The notes beneath the pieces were generated by a model that saw only the letters and a list, made by a program, of their open reading frames with translations, did not search any database and had not been told where the DNA came from. From Gammaproteobacteria bacterium UBA2679 (lineage in GTDB: Bacteria > Pseudomonadota > Gammaproteobacteria > Pseudomonadales > Oleiphilaceae), in the NCBI GenBank assembly GCA_002354735.1, contig DEMD01000003.1:248001-312000 (forward strand): a stretch of DNA of 64,000 nt, written 5' to 3'. A program made the translations under genes and the position numbers. Position 1 is the stretch's first letter, and every line of letters begins with the position of its first letter. Positions 44,235 through 55,090 of the stretch are shown here, in pieces.

Positions 44235-47187
44235 CGCCCGTTCGCAGCTTTGTCACAAGGTCGAGATTTCGCTTCGACTCGTTGGCCACCACGATGACCT
44301 GCGCATCGCCGAGTACCGGATAGGCGCCACACACTTCGCCTATACTGCAGCTTTCGCCATTGAAGTCGATATCGGAGCTGACGGACAGTGTGTACGTACC
44401 GTTCGGCACATCCTTGAACTCGTAGGTCGCGGACGAGTTGCCATCTCCGCCAATCCGCTTGGTTCTTACCACCTGTTGCGTGCGGGAATCTGCCAGTGAA
44501 ACAGTGACACTGGTCAAGACGCCGGCAACACTCTGGGCACCAACTCTCACCGATACCGGAACCTGCAGCTCATGGAAGCTACCGAGCACTTCGTCATAGA
44601 GCGTGAAGTTGATGATAGAGCCATGTACACCGTCACCCAGCGAAGAACGATCAACCACGACTTCATACTCGCCGAACAGGCCGCCATTGACCGATCTCAC
44701 CTGCAGCCAGGTCTTGTCTGCGTACAGATCACTCAGTATGAGATTACCGCCACCTTCGTTCTTGAGCGTGAACTTGCGACTGTCACGCAGGCCAAGACTT
44801 ACGAAACTGGGCGTCGCGGTCAATGCCGGGGGCAGCGGAATGGAATCAGTGCCTGCGGCCAATCGTGAAGCGGCCTGCACCGCTTTCAGCGCATTGATGC
44901 GGCCGTAGCCGAAGCTCACTGTAGTACCCTGGACCGGACCAGCGCCGAATTCACTGTCCGTAATCGCATCGGTGATCAAACCGCTCCGGATCAGACTCAT
45001 CAGACCGTCATGATCAAGCACTGGGTACAGACCCTTCATCAGCGCAATTACACCTGAGACATGTGGCGCAGCCATCGAGGTACCGTGTAACGGCAGATAG
45101 ACAGACTGCGTCTGGCCAGCCCCTTCTGATGAGGTGCTGAACACACCGTCAGGGCGTGCATCGCCGGTATCATCGCGAGCAAGATCACCGCCTGGCGCCG
45201 TAACATCGACATAGCTGCCATAAGATGAATAGGGTGCACGTCGGTTGCCGGCATCAATGGCACTGACTGCGATGACCTTCGGATAGGCGGCAGGAAAGAA
45301 GTCAGCATCATTGCGCTCATTACCGGCCGCCGCGACAAAAATGACGCCCGCTGCCGAACCTTCTGCAATGGCATCAGCAACAGCCTGGGCATAACTGGGA
45401 CCGCCAAAGCTCATATTGACGACGTCGGCACGTCGCGAAGGCACTCGCCCGGACACGTTGGACAGCCCACTGGCGTAGCGAATAGCCTGAACGATGTCAT
45501 AGGTTTCACCCCGCTCAGTAAGCGTGCGCAAAGGCATCACTCTCGCACCCCACGTGACCCCGGACACACCAATGCCATTATTGGACTTGGCAGCTATCGT
45601 TCCGGCCACATGAGTGCCATGAAAGATTGAGGTAAAACCGGTACTGGCGTTGAGCTCCTCGTTGGGATTCGGATCTACGCCATCACCATCGCCAGCCTGC
45701 TCTGCGCTGCTGATAAAGTCATAACCGTCAATCAGCTGACCAGCCAGATCTTCATGTTGCGCAATGATGCCTGTATCGATGACCGCTACGGTGACTGGGG
45801 CGGCAGGTGGAAGCCCGGTGGTGATATCCCAAGCCTGAGGCAGGCGGATCATGGAGAAATTCCACTGCCTGTCCCATAACGGGTCATTGGGCACGGCACT
45901 GGGCGCAACGTAATAGTTCGGTTCGGCATACACCACGCCAGGCTCTCTGGCCACACGCTTCATCAGCCGCAAAGTCTGCAAACGGGCAAAAGCCTCTGCA
46001 TTGCGCGCCTCAAGCTGGCGATTTGCCTCAAGCTCCACATCGGACGGTGGTGGTGTGTCTGGACTATCAGACGCCGCTGCTGGACCGTCATAAGCCAATT
46101 CAGCTCGGGTATCGGTGGACAGGTCGAGGCTCATCAGCTCCGGCATGTCTGAACCAGCGTCAGCCGCAATACTGGCTGGTGCCGATGCCATGGCACTGCT
46201 CTCGCGCTTGACGATGAGCTCGCCCGGGACGAAGTCGGCCGGCCGCAAGCGATCTGAAGCCATGTCACCAGCTGAGGCATTCGAGCCAGCACGGACATTC
46301 AGCAGGTACTTGGAACTCCCTGAGACGCCTTCCAGCAATACAACGTAATCTCCGGTCGCAGGAATGGTCACGGCTTCGTTGGCCTCGAGACCTACCGAGT
46401 TGGAAACCAGATCAGCCTTGGCATCAAAGAGGTACATATCGATATCGACCTCAGCTGCCTTCCCAGGGGATGCATTGAAATCGACCACCTGCAGCTCGAG
46501 GCGCTGGCCTGCAGATAGCGTCATCGCATAATAATCTGCCGAGTCCTTTTCAGCTGCGAATCGCCCATTGCCGCCGGTCGGCATGCTGCTGAGGAAGCCC
46601 TGTATGGTCGCGAAGCTTGCGACAGGCTGGGCAGAATCGAACGAGTTATTCTCTTTGAACGGCGCGGCTGGATCGTTAACGTCCGAATCGGTCACGATGG
46701 CTATGGCAGAAGTAACTTCGCCCGCCAGGGTGTTGCTGGATACAACATTCGCACAGCTCACCAGAACCGAGGAAACATTCGCCGATTCTACCGTACCGCT
46801 ACCATTCGTGACGGTGCAGGACTGACCCGCTGGTGGCACGAGCACTTGAACTTCGTAAGGATTGCCGGTTGCGACGCCCGCCTCAAAAACAAAGGGTCCA
46901 TTCTGCGTCACCAGCACCTCAGCGCCGCTCCGCTCGATCAGCCTGACTTCGCCCTCCAGACCCTCGACTGTGCCGCCTACACGATACTGTCCAGCCGGCA
47001 GGGGTGCGCCCGAGCCCTGCCCGGGGATCGGCAATCCGCCTGGGTTTGCTGGTGGCGCGGATCCGTCGGACCCGCCGCTGCCACCACCACAGGCCGATAG
47101 CTGAACAGCTGCTGTCACCAACAACAGCCAGCGAAGCAGCCGCGAACCGGCAGCAAATGAAGTAACGCGTGAAAAACTTTGAACCAT
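44218..47187 (-). CDS. Subtilisin-like (S8) serine protease, predicted lipoprotein
   Basis: A 989-residue exported protease. The signal ends VQLSACGGG with a lipobox cysteine (about 33), followed by a Gly/Ser/Pro linker and a PPC-like domain (SADYYAMTLSAGQRLELQVV). A propeptide-like part ends in VVYAEPNYYVAPS. The S8 catalytic triad is intact: Asp in VAVIDTGI, His in HGTHVAGTIA, Ser in GTSMAAPHVSGVI. A beta-rich C-terminal domain includes a carboxypeptidase-regulatory-like fold (YEFKDVPNGTYTLSVSS). It is probably tethered to the outer membrane and degrades extracellular protein. No dedicated inhibitor or secretion gene is adjacent. Confidence 0.92.
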   Translation of the reverse strand: MVQSFSRVTSFAAGSRLLRWLLLVTAAVQLSACGGGSGGSDGSAPPANPGGLPIPGQGSGAPLPAGQYRVGGTVEGLEGEVRLIERSGAEVLVTQNGPFVFEAGVATGNPYEVQVLVPPAGQSCTVTNGSGTVESANVSSVLVSCANVVSSNTLAGEVTSAIAIVTDSDVNDPAAPFKENNSFDSAQPVASFATIQGFLSSMPTGGNGRFAAEKDSADYYAMTLSAGQRLELQVVDFNASPGKAAEVDIDMYLFDAKADLVSNSVGLEANEAVTIPATGDYVVLLEGVSGSSKYLLNVRAGSNASAGDMASDRLRPADFVPGELIVKRESSAMASAPASIAADAGSDMPELMSLDLSTDTRAELAYDGPAAASDSPDTPPPSDVELEANRQLEARNAEAFARLQTLRLMKRVAREPGVVYAEPNYYVAPSAVPNDPLWDRQWNFSMIRLPQAWDITTGLPPAAPVTVAVIDTGIIAQHEDLAGQLIDGYDFISSAEQAGDGDGVDPNPNEELNASTGFTSIFHGTHVAGTIAAKSNNGIGVSGVTWGARVMPLRTLTERGETYDIVQAIRYASGLSNVSGRVPSRRADVVNMSFGGPSYAQAVADAIAEGSAAGVIFVAAAGNERNDADFFPAAYPKVIAVSAIDAGNRRAPYSSYGSYVDVTAPGGDLARDDTGDARPDGVFSTSSEGAGQTQSVYLPLHGTSMAAPHVSGVIALMKGLYPVLDHDGLMSLIRSGLITDAITDSEFGAGPVQGTTVSFGYGRINALKAVQAASRLAAGTDSIPLPPALTATPSFVSLGLRDSRKFTLKNEGGGNLILSDLYADKTWLQVRSVNGGLFGEYEVVVDRSSLGDGVHGSIINFTLYDEVLGSFHELQVPVSVRVGAQSVAGVLTSVTVSLADSRTQQVVRTKRIGGDGNSSATYEFKDVPNGTYTLSVSSDIDFNGESCSIGEVCGAYPVLGDAQVIVVANESKRNLDLVTKLRTGVTAAE

Positions 47188-47225
47188 TCTGTTTATTTCC
47201 CCGAGCCGGAAGACGCTATGCTCTG

Positions 47226-48446
47226 CTACGCAAGAAACCGTTGTACGGCCTCCAGACGAGCCTTGCGTAACTCCCTACCGACTTCTATGCCTTTGAAACC
47301 TTTTTTTATCAATTCCTTGGCGTCTACCGATGCTGCTGCGGCCAGTGAGGCTACGACTACCTGGTAGGAGAGACCCCAAGGCCGTTTATCCTGGTGTGGA
47401 AGTGTACACAGGTCGATCAGGGGTGTATTGACCGCACTATTACGTAAAGCTACATCCTGAATCTCTTCGTAACACTGCGCCTCTGTACATAAAAAGTACA
47501 GACATGCCTTGAGGCAGTCCTGTATAAGTTCGGGACGGCGAAAGGCATCTGCTGTCTCGAAAAGTTCCAACAGAACTTCGGCTCTGCCCTCGACAGCGAC
47601 CTCATTTTTTAGCAGCCCACTGATTACACTAAACTTATTGGCGCAGAGCCTACAGGTCAGCAGCGCCTGCTTCGGTGTCTTCAGGCGTTGGTTCAGGCTA
47701 TCAGCAGCCTCCTGTTCGAGCGCACAGGCGATGATGCCCATCCTGACAAACAATGACTCTTCCGCCGTAGCGGCGGCATCAAGTGCCTGAAGCGTGCGAT
47801 CCCACTGCATTTCAACGAAATTAAATTCAGGAAATAATGCCTGAATCGCAGCACATTGCATCAGGACCTCAAAGAACCGTGAGGGACGACACTCCAGGAG
47901 CGCGCGACTCATTTCTTTCCAGACGCGTTCTGGCGTCAGCAGTTGAAGTTCTCCTGACGCAGCGATCTCGGTCATCAGGATGCGAGTTTCTTCAGCAACG
48001 CTGAACTCCGGGAAACGGGCCGCAAATCTCGCAACCCTGAGCACACGTAGCGGGTCCTCTACGAAGGCGGAGGATACGTGCCTGAACAAGCGGTGCTTCA
48101 GGTCCGTCTGGCCGCCATAAGGATCAATCAGTTCACCTCCAGGACCTCGAGCCATGGCATTGATGGTAAGGTCCCTGCGCTGCAGGTCTTCTTCAAGCGT
48201 AAGATCCGGACTGAAATCACAAATGAATCCTGTATGTCCCTTGCCGGCCTTGCGCTCGGTGCGAGCGAGCGCATACTCTTCATGTGTCTGCGGATGCAGG
48301 AAGGTCGGAAAATCATTGCCGATCTGCGTGAATCCTGCTTCGATGAGTTCTTCAGGTGTAGCACCGGTAACGACATAATCACGGTCGACGACAGGTCGAC
48401 CCAGAAGTTCGTCACGTACCGCACCGCCTACCAGAAATATTTCCAT
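47226..48446 (-). CDS. cca: CCA-adding tRNA nucleotidyltransferase lacking HD-domain motifs
   Basis: A 406-residue CCA enzyme that repairs or adds the tRNA 3' CCA end. The catalytic head is intact: FLVGGAVRDELLGRPV, VDRDYVV metal-binding acidic pair, EYALARTERK, RRDLTINAMARG, and DPLRVLRVARFAARFPEF. In gammaproteobacterial Cca of this length the C-terminal half is an HD phosphohydrolase domain with H...HD and HxH motifs. Here the corresponding region (about 225-300, VRMGIIACALEQEAADS) keeps the helical framework but has none of these histidines. The protein probably retains CCA addition but lacks phosphatase activity. It is divergent from the SprT-like gene (22-base gap between starts). Confidence 0.9.
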   Translation of the reverse strand: MEIFLVGGAVRDELLGRPVVDRDYVVTGATPEELIEAGFTQIGNDFPTFLHPQTHEEYALARTERKAGKGHTGFICDFSPDLTLEEDLQRRDLTINAMARGPGGELIDPYGGQTDLKHRLFRHVSSAFVEDPLRVLRVARFAARFPEFSVAEETRILMTEIAASGELQLLTPERVWKEMSRALLECRPSRFFEVLMQCAAIQALFPEFNFVEMQWDRTLQALDAAATAEESLFVRMGIIACALEQEAADSLNQRLKTPKQALLTCRLCANKFSVISGLLKNEVAVEGRAEVLLELFETADAFRRPELIQDCLKACLYFLCTEAQCYEEIQDVALRNSAVNTPLIDLCTLPHQDKRPWGLSYQVVVASLAAAASVDAKELIKKGFKGIEVGRELRKARLEAVQRFLA

Positions 48447-48468
48447 AGAATTGACGTGTTACCTGTAA

Positions 48469-49254
48469 ATGAATGAACGCGGAAAACGATTCGAGCGCGG
48501 CCTGCACGGTGCTTCAGCCCTGTCGCAAGCCGAGATAGCCAGGCTTACGGGCCTGGCCCTGTGCGAATACACGCAGTCCCGGCTATGGCAGACCGCTTAC
48601 GCCTCGGATGCACTGTATCTCAACCACGAGCTGCAGTGTCGTGTGGGTACTGGCAGAGCGACCTACCATCGCTTCGACTCGGCCCGGCGCACTCACCTCA
48701 TCGTGTTTGGTCAGAAGATGATCGTCGACAAGTGGCAGTCCGCTCTGCACGGTACGGGCTCGCTTGAACGCTGGCTGACCGTCAGGGAGATCCGTCGTTA
48801 TGGCTTCTTCGGCGGACGCGTTAGCCTTTGCCTGGCGCTGCTGCAGACCTGCCTGCATGAATTCGCCCACCTGTTGCAGACGGTGGAAAGGAAGCGCAGA
48901 TATCGCAGCGTACACAACAGCGCCTTCTACGCCACCCTGCACAGGCTGCATGACCGGCTCGATCTCGAGCTGGCGCAACACCAGCTCAAGGCCCTGCTCC
49001 CACCGCAGCTAGCGAGTTCAGACGTATTCGAGGCGAGCGTGGCGCCACCGCGGCGTCATGACAGCGAAGTTGCATCCAGGCCCTTCGCTGAAGGCGATCC
49101 AGTGGTCTTCCAATACAGACAGCAGCTTGTCCGGGCCTTCATCATCAAACGCAACCGGGTAAACTATAAGCTTAAGGGACGCGGTACTCATAGCGGCTTG
49201 ATCTATCGCTGCCATCCATCCTTGCTCGCCCCGGATCTGACCGTCGCACCATGA
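48469..49254 (+). CDS. SprT-like zinc metallopeptidase domain protein
   Basis: A 261-residue protein. A zinc motif HEFAHLLQ (about 128-135) is followed by RRYRSVHNSAFYATLHRLHDRL, giving the third histidine in the spacing seen in SprT/Spartan-like domains. Upstream LIVFGQKMI and SLCLALLQTCL form the preceding core. A short C-terminal beta domain (FAEGDPVVFQYR, RAFIIKRNRVNYKLKG) replaces the zinc ribbon of SprT. The substrate is unknown; Spartan relatives cut DNA-protein crosslinks. It converges with the mechanosensitive channel gene. Confidence 0.7.
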   Translation: MNERGKRFERGLHGASALSQAEIARLTGLALCEYTQSRLWQTAYASDALYLNHELQCRVGTGRATYHRFDSARRTHLIVFGQKMIVDKWQSALHGTGSLERWLTVREIRRYGFFGGRVSLCLALLQTCLHEFAHLLQTVERKRRYRSVHNSAFYATLHRLHDRLDLELAQHQLKALLPPQLASSDVFEASVAPPRRHDSEVASRPFAEGDPVVFQYRQQLVRAFIIKRNRVNYKLKGRGTHSGLIYRCHPSLLAPDLTVAP

Positions 49255-49259
49255 ACGGC

Positions 49260-52200
49260 TCACTGCCCTTCCGGCGATGCAACGCTGCCAGTATCCTGCT
49301 CACGCAGTAGCCGCATCTCGAGCGGCTGACTCGTCGAGAGATGCACATCACGCTGCGGATAGGCAATTGAGATACCCGCCTCGTTCAGAGCCTCGTAAAT
49401 CTGCGTGTTGAGCTCTGTAGCCACCGGAATACGCAGTGCGAGTTCACCTACGAATGCTCTCAGGAATATCTGCAGGGCACTGTCTCCGAAGGTCTCGAAT
49501 GAAACAAGAGGCGCAGGCTCGGCAAGGACATTGGGGTGCGAAGTAGCTACCTTCCTGATGATCTGCATGGCCTGGCGCGGATCGGAGCCGTAAGCGATGC
49601 CCACAGGTATCAGCAGACGCGTGGTCTCATCCGTGAGTGTCCAGTTCAGCAGGCGGCTGGTAATGAACTCCTTGTTGGGAACCAGCAGCTCCTTGTTGTC
49701 CCAGTTCCTGATTGTCGTGGCGCGAATCTTGATTCTCGTCACCACACCATCCGTATCACCGACCGTCACCACGTCGCCAACGCGTATCGGGCGCTCGAAT
49801 AAAATGATGAGTCCGCTGATAAAGTTGGCAACAATTTCCTGAAGACCGAAACCGATGCCGACACTGAGCGCCGCCGCCATCCATCCGATCTGCGACCAGT
49901 TTGCCCCCACTTGTGCCAGTGCCACGATAATCCCTACGCCTACCACGAGATAGCCTGACAGGGTCCTGATGGTGTAGCTGCCACCTGGCCCCATCGCAAT
50001 GCGCTGCAGCACGGCAAATTCCAGCAGGGCCGGAATGCGGCGGGCGGCAAAAATAGTGAGCACGATAACGAAAATCGACAGACCCAGGTCGAACAGGGTG
50101 ACCGGCACGATGCGAGCCTCTTCGCCAGTACCTTCCGTGTACTGCCAGACAGCGACTTCCTCAAAGATATTGAAAGCCGGCAGCACATCCTCCCAGATGA
50201 ACCATAGGCCAAACGCTCCGGCCGCAAGCATGACAGTACTCAGCAGCTCACGCATGCCCTTGCTGAGCACGGCAATATCAAGGCTCGACTCCTGCTCTGC
50301 CTCAGCCGCTGCTTCCACGGCTATTGTGATTTCCGGGTTGCGCACCGCTTCGCTCTCGTCAGAGACCTGAGCTGGCGAGGCGGCCGCCGCCCTGGCGCTG
50401 AGACGTGCCGCATTTCGCTTCTCGATGGCTCGCTGGTAGGCCACTTTTCGCTGGGCGAGTATGATGCCGCGTACCATGAGGAGGTGAATTATCAGCAGGG
50501 CGACCAGCAGGAAGATGGTATCGCTGATCAGAACGAAGACCGTGCCTACGGTGTAGAGATAACCGAGCAAGGCCGTTGCGGCCAGCACCGCCGGGATCAG
50601 TGTCGAACACAGAATAAGGAACTTGTGAACCTTCGAGGATGCCTCCCGATGCCGGTAACGCAGATAGATTCTGATAACACCTCTATCCTTGTTGAACAGT
50701 TTCATCAAGGCATAGCCCAGCGCCGTCAGTGACAGCAGTGGCACGAGATTCGGCAGTGCGCCAACGCCGGAACCGAAGTCGAAATTGATGACGAAACTTG
50801 CCACCAGGATCAGCGGTAGAACAAGGTAAAGGAAGCGGTTGAGATCGCGGTATATCATTTCGACATATTCCCGGGGCCATCGCAGGTGCGCCACGGCAAT
50901 GCCGTCCGGTATGCATAGCATGCGGATGACTTGCAGGTAGAACAACAGCGAGACCATACCCCGAAGCGAGGCGGCCAGTGCAACGGCGGGACGGCTCTCC
51001 ATTGGCGTCTGCTCAAGTGCCAGACTGATACACCAGAAAATGACCGGCCACGGGAGTGCCAGTAACAGTGTTACCGCGAGCGCTTTTGCCGACCATGCAA
51101 AACTGTCAGTACTCAACCGGCCAAGCGGCACGGCATATTCGCGCAACATCTTTTTCAGACTGTACCTGCGCAGATAGGCCGCAAGGGCAAGAATGGCTCC
51201 AATCCACCAGACCAGGCCAAAGCTCAGGCTCTGTTTGAGGTCAGACAGCATCCCTCGCCAGTGCTGAAATCGCGAAAGCTCACGAACCTGGGTGCCTATG
51301 CCCAAAAGCATGCCGGTGTCGACGACCGGGCTACTGCGAATCCACAACAGGCGTTCATTGATGAAGGCCTGGAAGGTTTCGGCCTGGTCATCTAGTTGCG
51401 TCAGAACGTAATCGAGTTCACTGAGACTTTGCAGATAGGATTGATCGGCGCTGGTCAGCTCATCCAGAATGCCGCGGCGCGTCTCCAGCACAGGAATCAT
51501 CCGCTCCACGAATTCCGACTGCGCCATCACGTCTGGCTTGATTTTTTCGCGCCGGTACAAGCGTTCAGCGTAGTCATCGAGGTCGCGCAGCTCCCTGCGC
51601 ATCTCAGAGTTCTGAATCTGGGACAGACCCGCACGAGCTATAAGATCCTGACTTGTGAGCGCCCGTGCTTCGAGCAGGCGTGGTTCTCTGAGCTGCCTGC
51701 GTTCTTCGAGAAGAATCTGGCCGAGCGCCTGACTGAGACCAGCCACCTCGACCTTGCTTCGGGTATAGCGGAAGCGTTCACGAATGTCAGCAAGTTCGTC
51801 GTTGGCAGCAGCCACATTGCGATCGATGACTTCTGTAGACTGTGTTCGCCGTAACAGGTCATCGCTCAGAGCCAGGTTATGTTGCTGGGCGTTAGCAATG
51901 ACCTTCTCACCGGGCCCAAGCTTCTGACCGCTTGCCTGCACATCCGATTTGACGTAAGCCTTGAGACGACTCGCTTTTTCGATCTTGAGATCCGCCATAC
52001 GCTGCTGGAGCAGTCGCACCAGCTTGGTCAGGCGCTCTGCCTTGATCGCCATAAGCGTGCGTTCGGCTTCGATAAGATCACTGCGAAGCGGCTGGCTCGA
52101 CAGTTCGATCTGGTTACGTAGGGCTTTTTCGGTAAGCGCGAGGGCTTCAGCCGACAGCGCCCATCGCTCAGTGAGCGACTCCATGTCCGAGAGCGCCTGC

Positions 52201-52949
52201 GCCATCGGCGCCGTGGTCGAATCCTCGGCCTCTTCCTCCACGAGCGCAGCAAAAGCCTTATCGACCGATGGCAGGTCGGGCTGACTGTCATAGGTCTGCA
52301 GAGCAATGTCGATTCGAGTTAGTCGATCATTGATTTCGCTCAGCTCCCGTCGAGCCTGGTCTGGCCTGGACCTTAGCTCTGTCAGCTCCGCTGTCAGGCT
52401 TTCAAGCCGGCTATTGAGCTGCTCCAGCTCAGTTTCAGACTCGACGAGACGGCCTTCGAGCACCTGTTGCAGCTCGGCGAGCCTGGCCGGGTCAAGCTCT
52501 GACAGCGGCGCTGAAAGATCCTCATCCTGGGCAACCAGGTCTGGCTCCTTCTCCCTCTGCAAGCGCTGAGTGACGAGCTCACGGGTCTTGAGATCCTCCG
52601 CCCCGTTGTCCAGCCTCTCCTGATACTCGTTCGCCTGCTTCTTATCTGTACGCGCCTGTTTTTTGTAGACGCTGATTTTCTCGAGCCGATCCAGCAGCTC
52701 CTGTTTATCAACTTCTGGCAGATCGCGCGCTTCGATACGCGCCTTGAGCGCCTCGATCTCGGCTTTGGATGGCACGTCCTCCTGGGCGGCTCGATACGCC
52801 GGCGAACCGGTATCGCCATCAGTCTGGGCGCCTGAAGATGCCGCCGGAGGCGCTGCAGCCAACGAGCCGGCAAACAGTATCTGACCGCCTAAAACCAGGA
52901 ATAATATTTGTACGAAAGCCCTACAGCTGAAACCGACGCTTTTTCTCAC
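49260..52949 (-). CDS. Large MscS-family mechanosensitive channel (MscK/MscM-like)
   Basis: A 1229-residue inner-membrane protein. A signal peptide is followed by a long periplasmic coiled-coil region (about 60-540, rich in Leu, Glu, Arg), about 11 membrane helices, and a C-terminal MscS core: the pore-lining helix in GLQEIVANFISGLIILFERP, then VGDVVTVGDTDGVVTRI and VPNKEFITSRLLNWTL. These large forms gate under hypo-osmotic stress; MscK also responds to K+. E. coli MscK and MscM are shorter. The start codon overlaps the fghA stop (ATGA), an unexpected coupling to formaldehyde detoxification. Confidence 0.92.
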   Translation of the reverse strand: MRKSVGFSCRAFVQILFLVLGGQILFAGSLAAAPPAASSGAQTDGDTGSPAYRAAQEDVPSKAEIEALKARIEARDLPEVDKQELLDRLEKISVYKKQARTDKKQANEYQERLDNGAEDLKTRELVTQRLQREKEPDLVAQDEDLSAPLSELDPARLAELQQVLEGRLVESETELEQLNSRLESLTAELTELRSRPDQARRELSEINDRLTRIDIALQTYDSQPDLPSVDKAFAALVEEEAEDSTTAPMAQALSDMESLTERWALSAEALALTEKALRNQIELSSQPLRSDLIEAERTLMAIKAERLTKLVRLLQQRMADLKIEKASRLKAYVKSDVQASGQKLGPGEKVIANAQQHNLALSDDLLRRTQSTEVIDRNVAAANDELADIRERFRYTRSKVEVAGLSQALGQILLEERRQLREPRLLEARALTSQDLIARAGLSQIQNSEMRRELRDLDDYAERLYRREKIKPDVMAQSEFVERMIPVLETRRGILDELTSADQSYLQSLSELDYVLTQLDDQAETFQAFINERLLWIRSSPVVDTGMLLGIGTQVRELSRFQHWRGMLSDLKQSLSFGLVWWIGAILALAAYLRRYSLKKMLREYAVPLGRLSTDSFAWSAKALAVTLLLALPWPVIFWCISLALEQTPMESRPAVALAASLRGMVSLLFYLQVIRMLCIPDGIAVAHLRWPREYVEMIYRDLNRFLYLVLPLILVASFVINFDFGSGVGALPNLVPLLSLTALGYALMKLFNKDRGVIRIYLRYRHREASSKVHKFLILCSTLIPAVLAATALLGYLYTVGTVFVLISDTIFLLVALLIIHLLMVRGIILAQRKVAYQRAIEKRNAARLSARAAAASPAQVSDESEAVRNPEITIAVEAAAEAEQESSLDIAVLSKGMRELLSTVMLAAGAFGLWFIWEDVLPAFNIFEEVAVWQYTEGTGEEARIVPVTLFDLGLSIFVIVLTIFAARRIPALLEFAVLQRIAMGPGGSYTIRTLSGYLVVGVGIIVALAQVGANWSQIGWMAAALSVGIGFGLQEIVANFISGLIILFERPIRVGDVVTVGDTDGVVTRIKIRATTIRNWDNKELLVPNKEFITSRLLNWTLTDETTRLLIPVGIAYGSDPRQAMQIIRKVATSHPNVLAEPAPLVSFETFGDSALQIFLRAFVGELALRIPVATELNTQIYEALNEAGISIAYPQRDVHLSTSQPLEMRLLREQDTGSVASPEGQ

Positions 52950-53860
52950 CTTGACGCCAGACCTGTCTGCAGCTGACCAGCGTTAATCGTATCCGGATGC
53001 TTCAGCTGCTCGAGATGATAGCTGATGTGATCCGCAATAAAGGTCTGAATGAAGAAGTAACTATGGTCATACCCTTGGCGAAGGTGGTAATCGAGTTCTA
53101 TGCCCGCATTCTCACAGGCCTCCTGTAGGGCCTCCGGCCTTAGCTGGCCTTGCTCGAGAAAATTGTCTGCACTGCCCTGCTCCACCCTTATCCTTGAAAC
53201 GCCCGTGGTGCCCTTTCTGATCAGACTGCAGGCATCGTATTGCGACCAGTCCGTGTCGTCGGAACCCAGATAGGCTGTGAAGGCACGCCGGCCCCAGTCA
53301 CACTGACTGGGTTCAGAGATCGGTGCGAAGGCACTGACTGATCGAAACAGATCCGGGCGCCTCAGCGCCAGGACCAGGGCGCCGTGGCCACCCATCGAAT
53401 GGCCGGCAATGCCCAGATGTGCCGGAGACACAGGAAAATGCTCATTCACCAAGGCCAGGAATTCTTCACTGATGTAGCTGAACATCTGGTAGCCGTCACG
53501 CCACGGAGCCTGGGTCGCATCGACATAAAACCCAGCACCGGTACCAAGGTCGTATCGCTCATCCTCGCCTGCTATGCCCAGTCCTCTCGGGCTGGTATCG
53601 GGCACCAGCAGAATGCAACCCGCCGCCGAAGCAGCCGCCGCCGCGTGGGCTTTCTGCACGAAATTCTGGTCGGTACAGGTCAGCCCCGAAAGCCACAGCA
53701 ACGCGGGTTTGCGGTCTTTCGAAGGATTACCCGCCGGCGCTGCACTGCAGCCGGGCGGCAGATAGACCGAAAAGGTCATTTCACATCGGCAGACGTCCGA
53801 AGCATGGCTGTACCGTTGCCAGACGCCATCAAAACACTTGTTGGTCTCGAGAAGTTTCAT
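52946..53860 (-). CDS. fghA: S-formylglutathione hydrolase
   Basis: A 304-residue esterase-D family hydrolase releasing formate from S-formylglutathione. Nucleophile motif GIAGHSMGGHGALVLALR (Ser near 150), LWLSGLTCTDQNF oxyanion region and the C-terminal LRQGYDHSYFFIQTF with the catalytic His are visible. ATG 53860 follows a perfect AGGAGG and gives the family N terminus MKLLETNKCF; the earlier in-frame start adds six residues. It follows adhC by 33 bases in the standard formaldehyde oxidation pair and overlaps the channel gene downstream. Confidence 0.96.
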   Translation of the reverse strand: MKLLETNKCFDGVWQRYSHASDVCRCEMTFSVYLPPGCSAAPAGNPSKDRKPALLWLSGLTCTDQNFVQKAHAAAAASAAGCILLVPDTSPRGLGIAGEDERYDLGTGAGFYVDATQAPWRDGYQMFSYISEEFLALVNEHFPVSPAHLGIAGHSMGGHGALVLALRRPDLFRSVSAFAPISEPSQCDWGRRAFTAYLGSDDTDWSQYDACSLIRKGTTGVSRIRVEQGSADNFLEQGQLRPEALQEACENAGIELDYHLRQGYDHSYFFIQTFIADHISYHLEQLKHPDTINAGQLQTGLASR

Positions 53861-53893
53861 CGTGCCTCCTGGCTGCACTACGCGGTGCGGTCC

Positions 53894-55045
<1,152 letters not shown>

Positions 55046-55090
55046 TTAACTGTGCAGAGTACTACGACTCCAGAACCGGAACGATACTGA

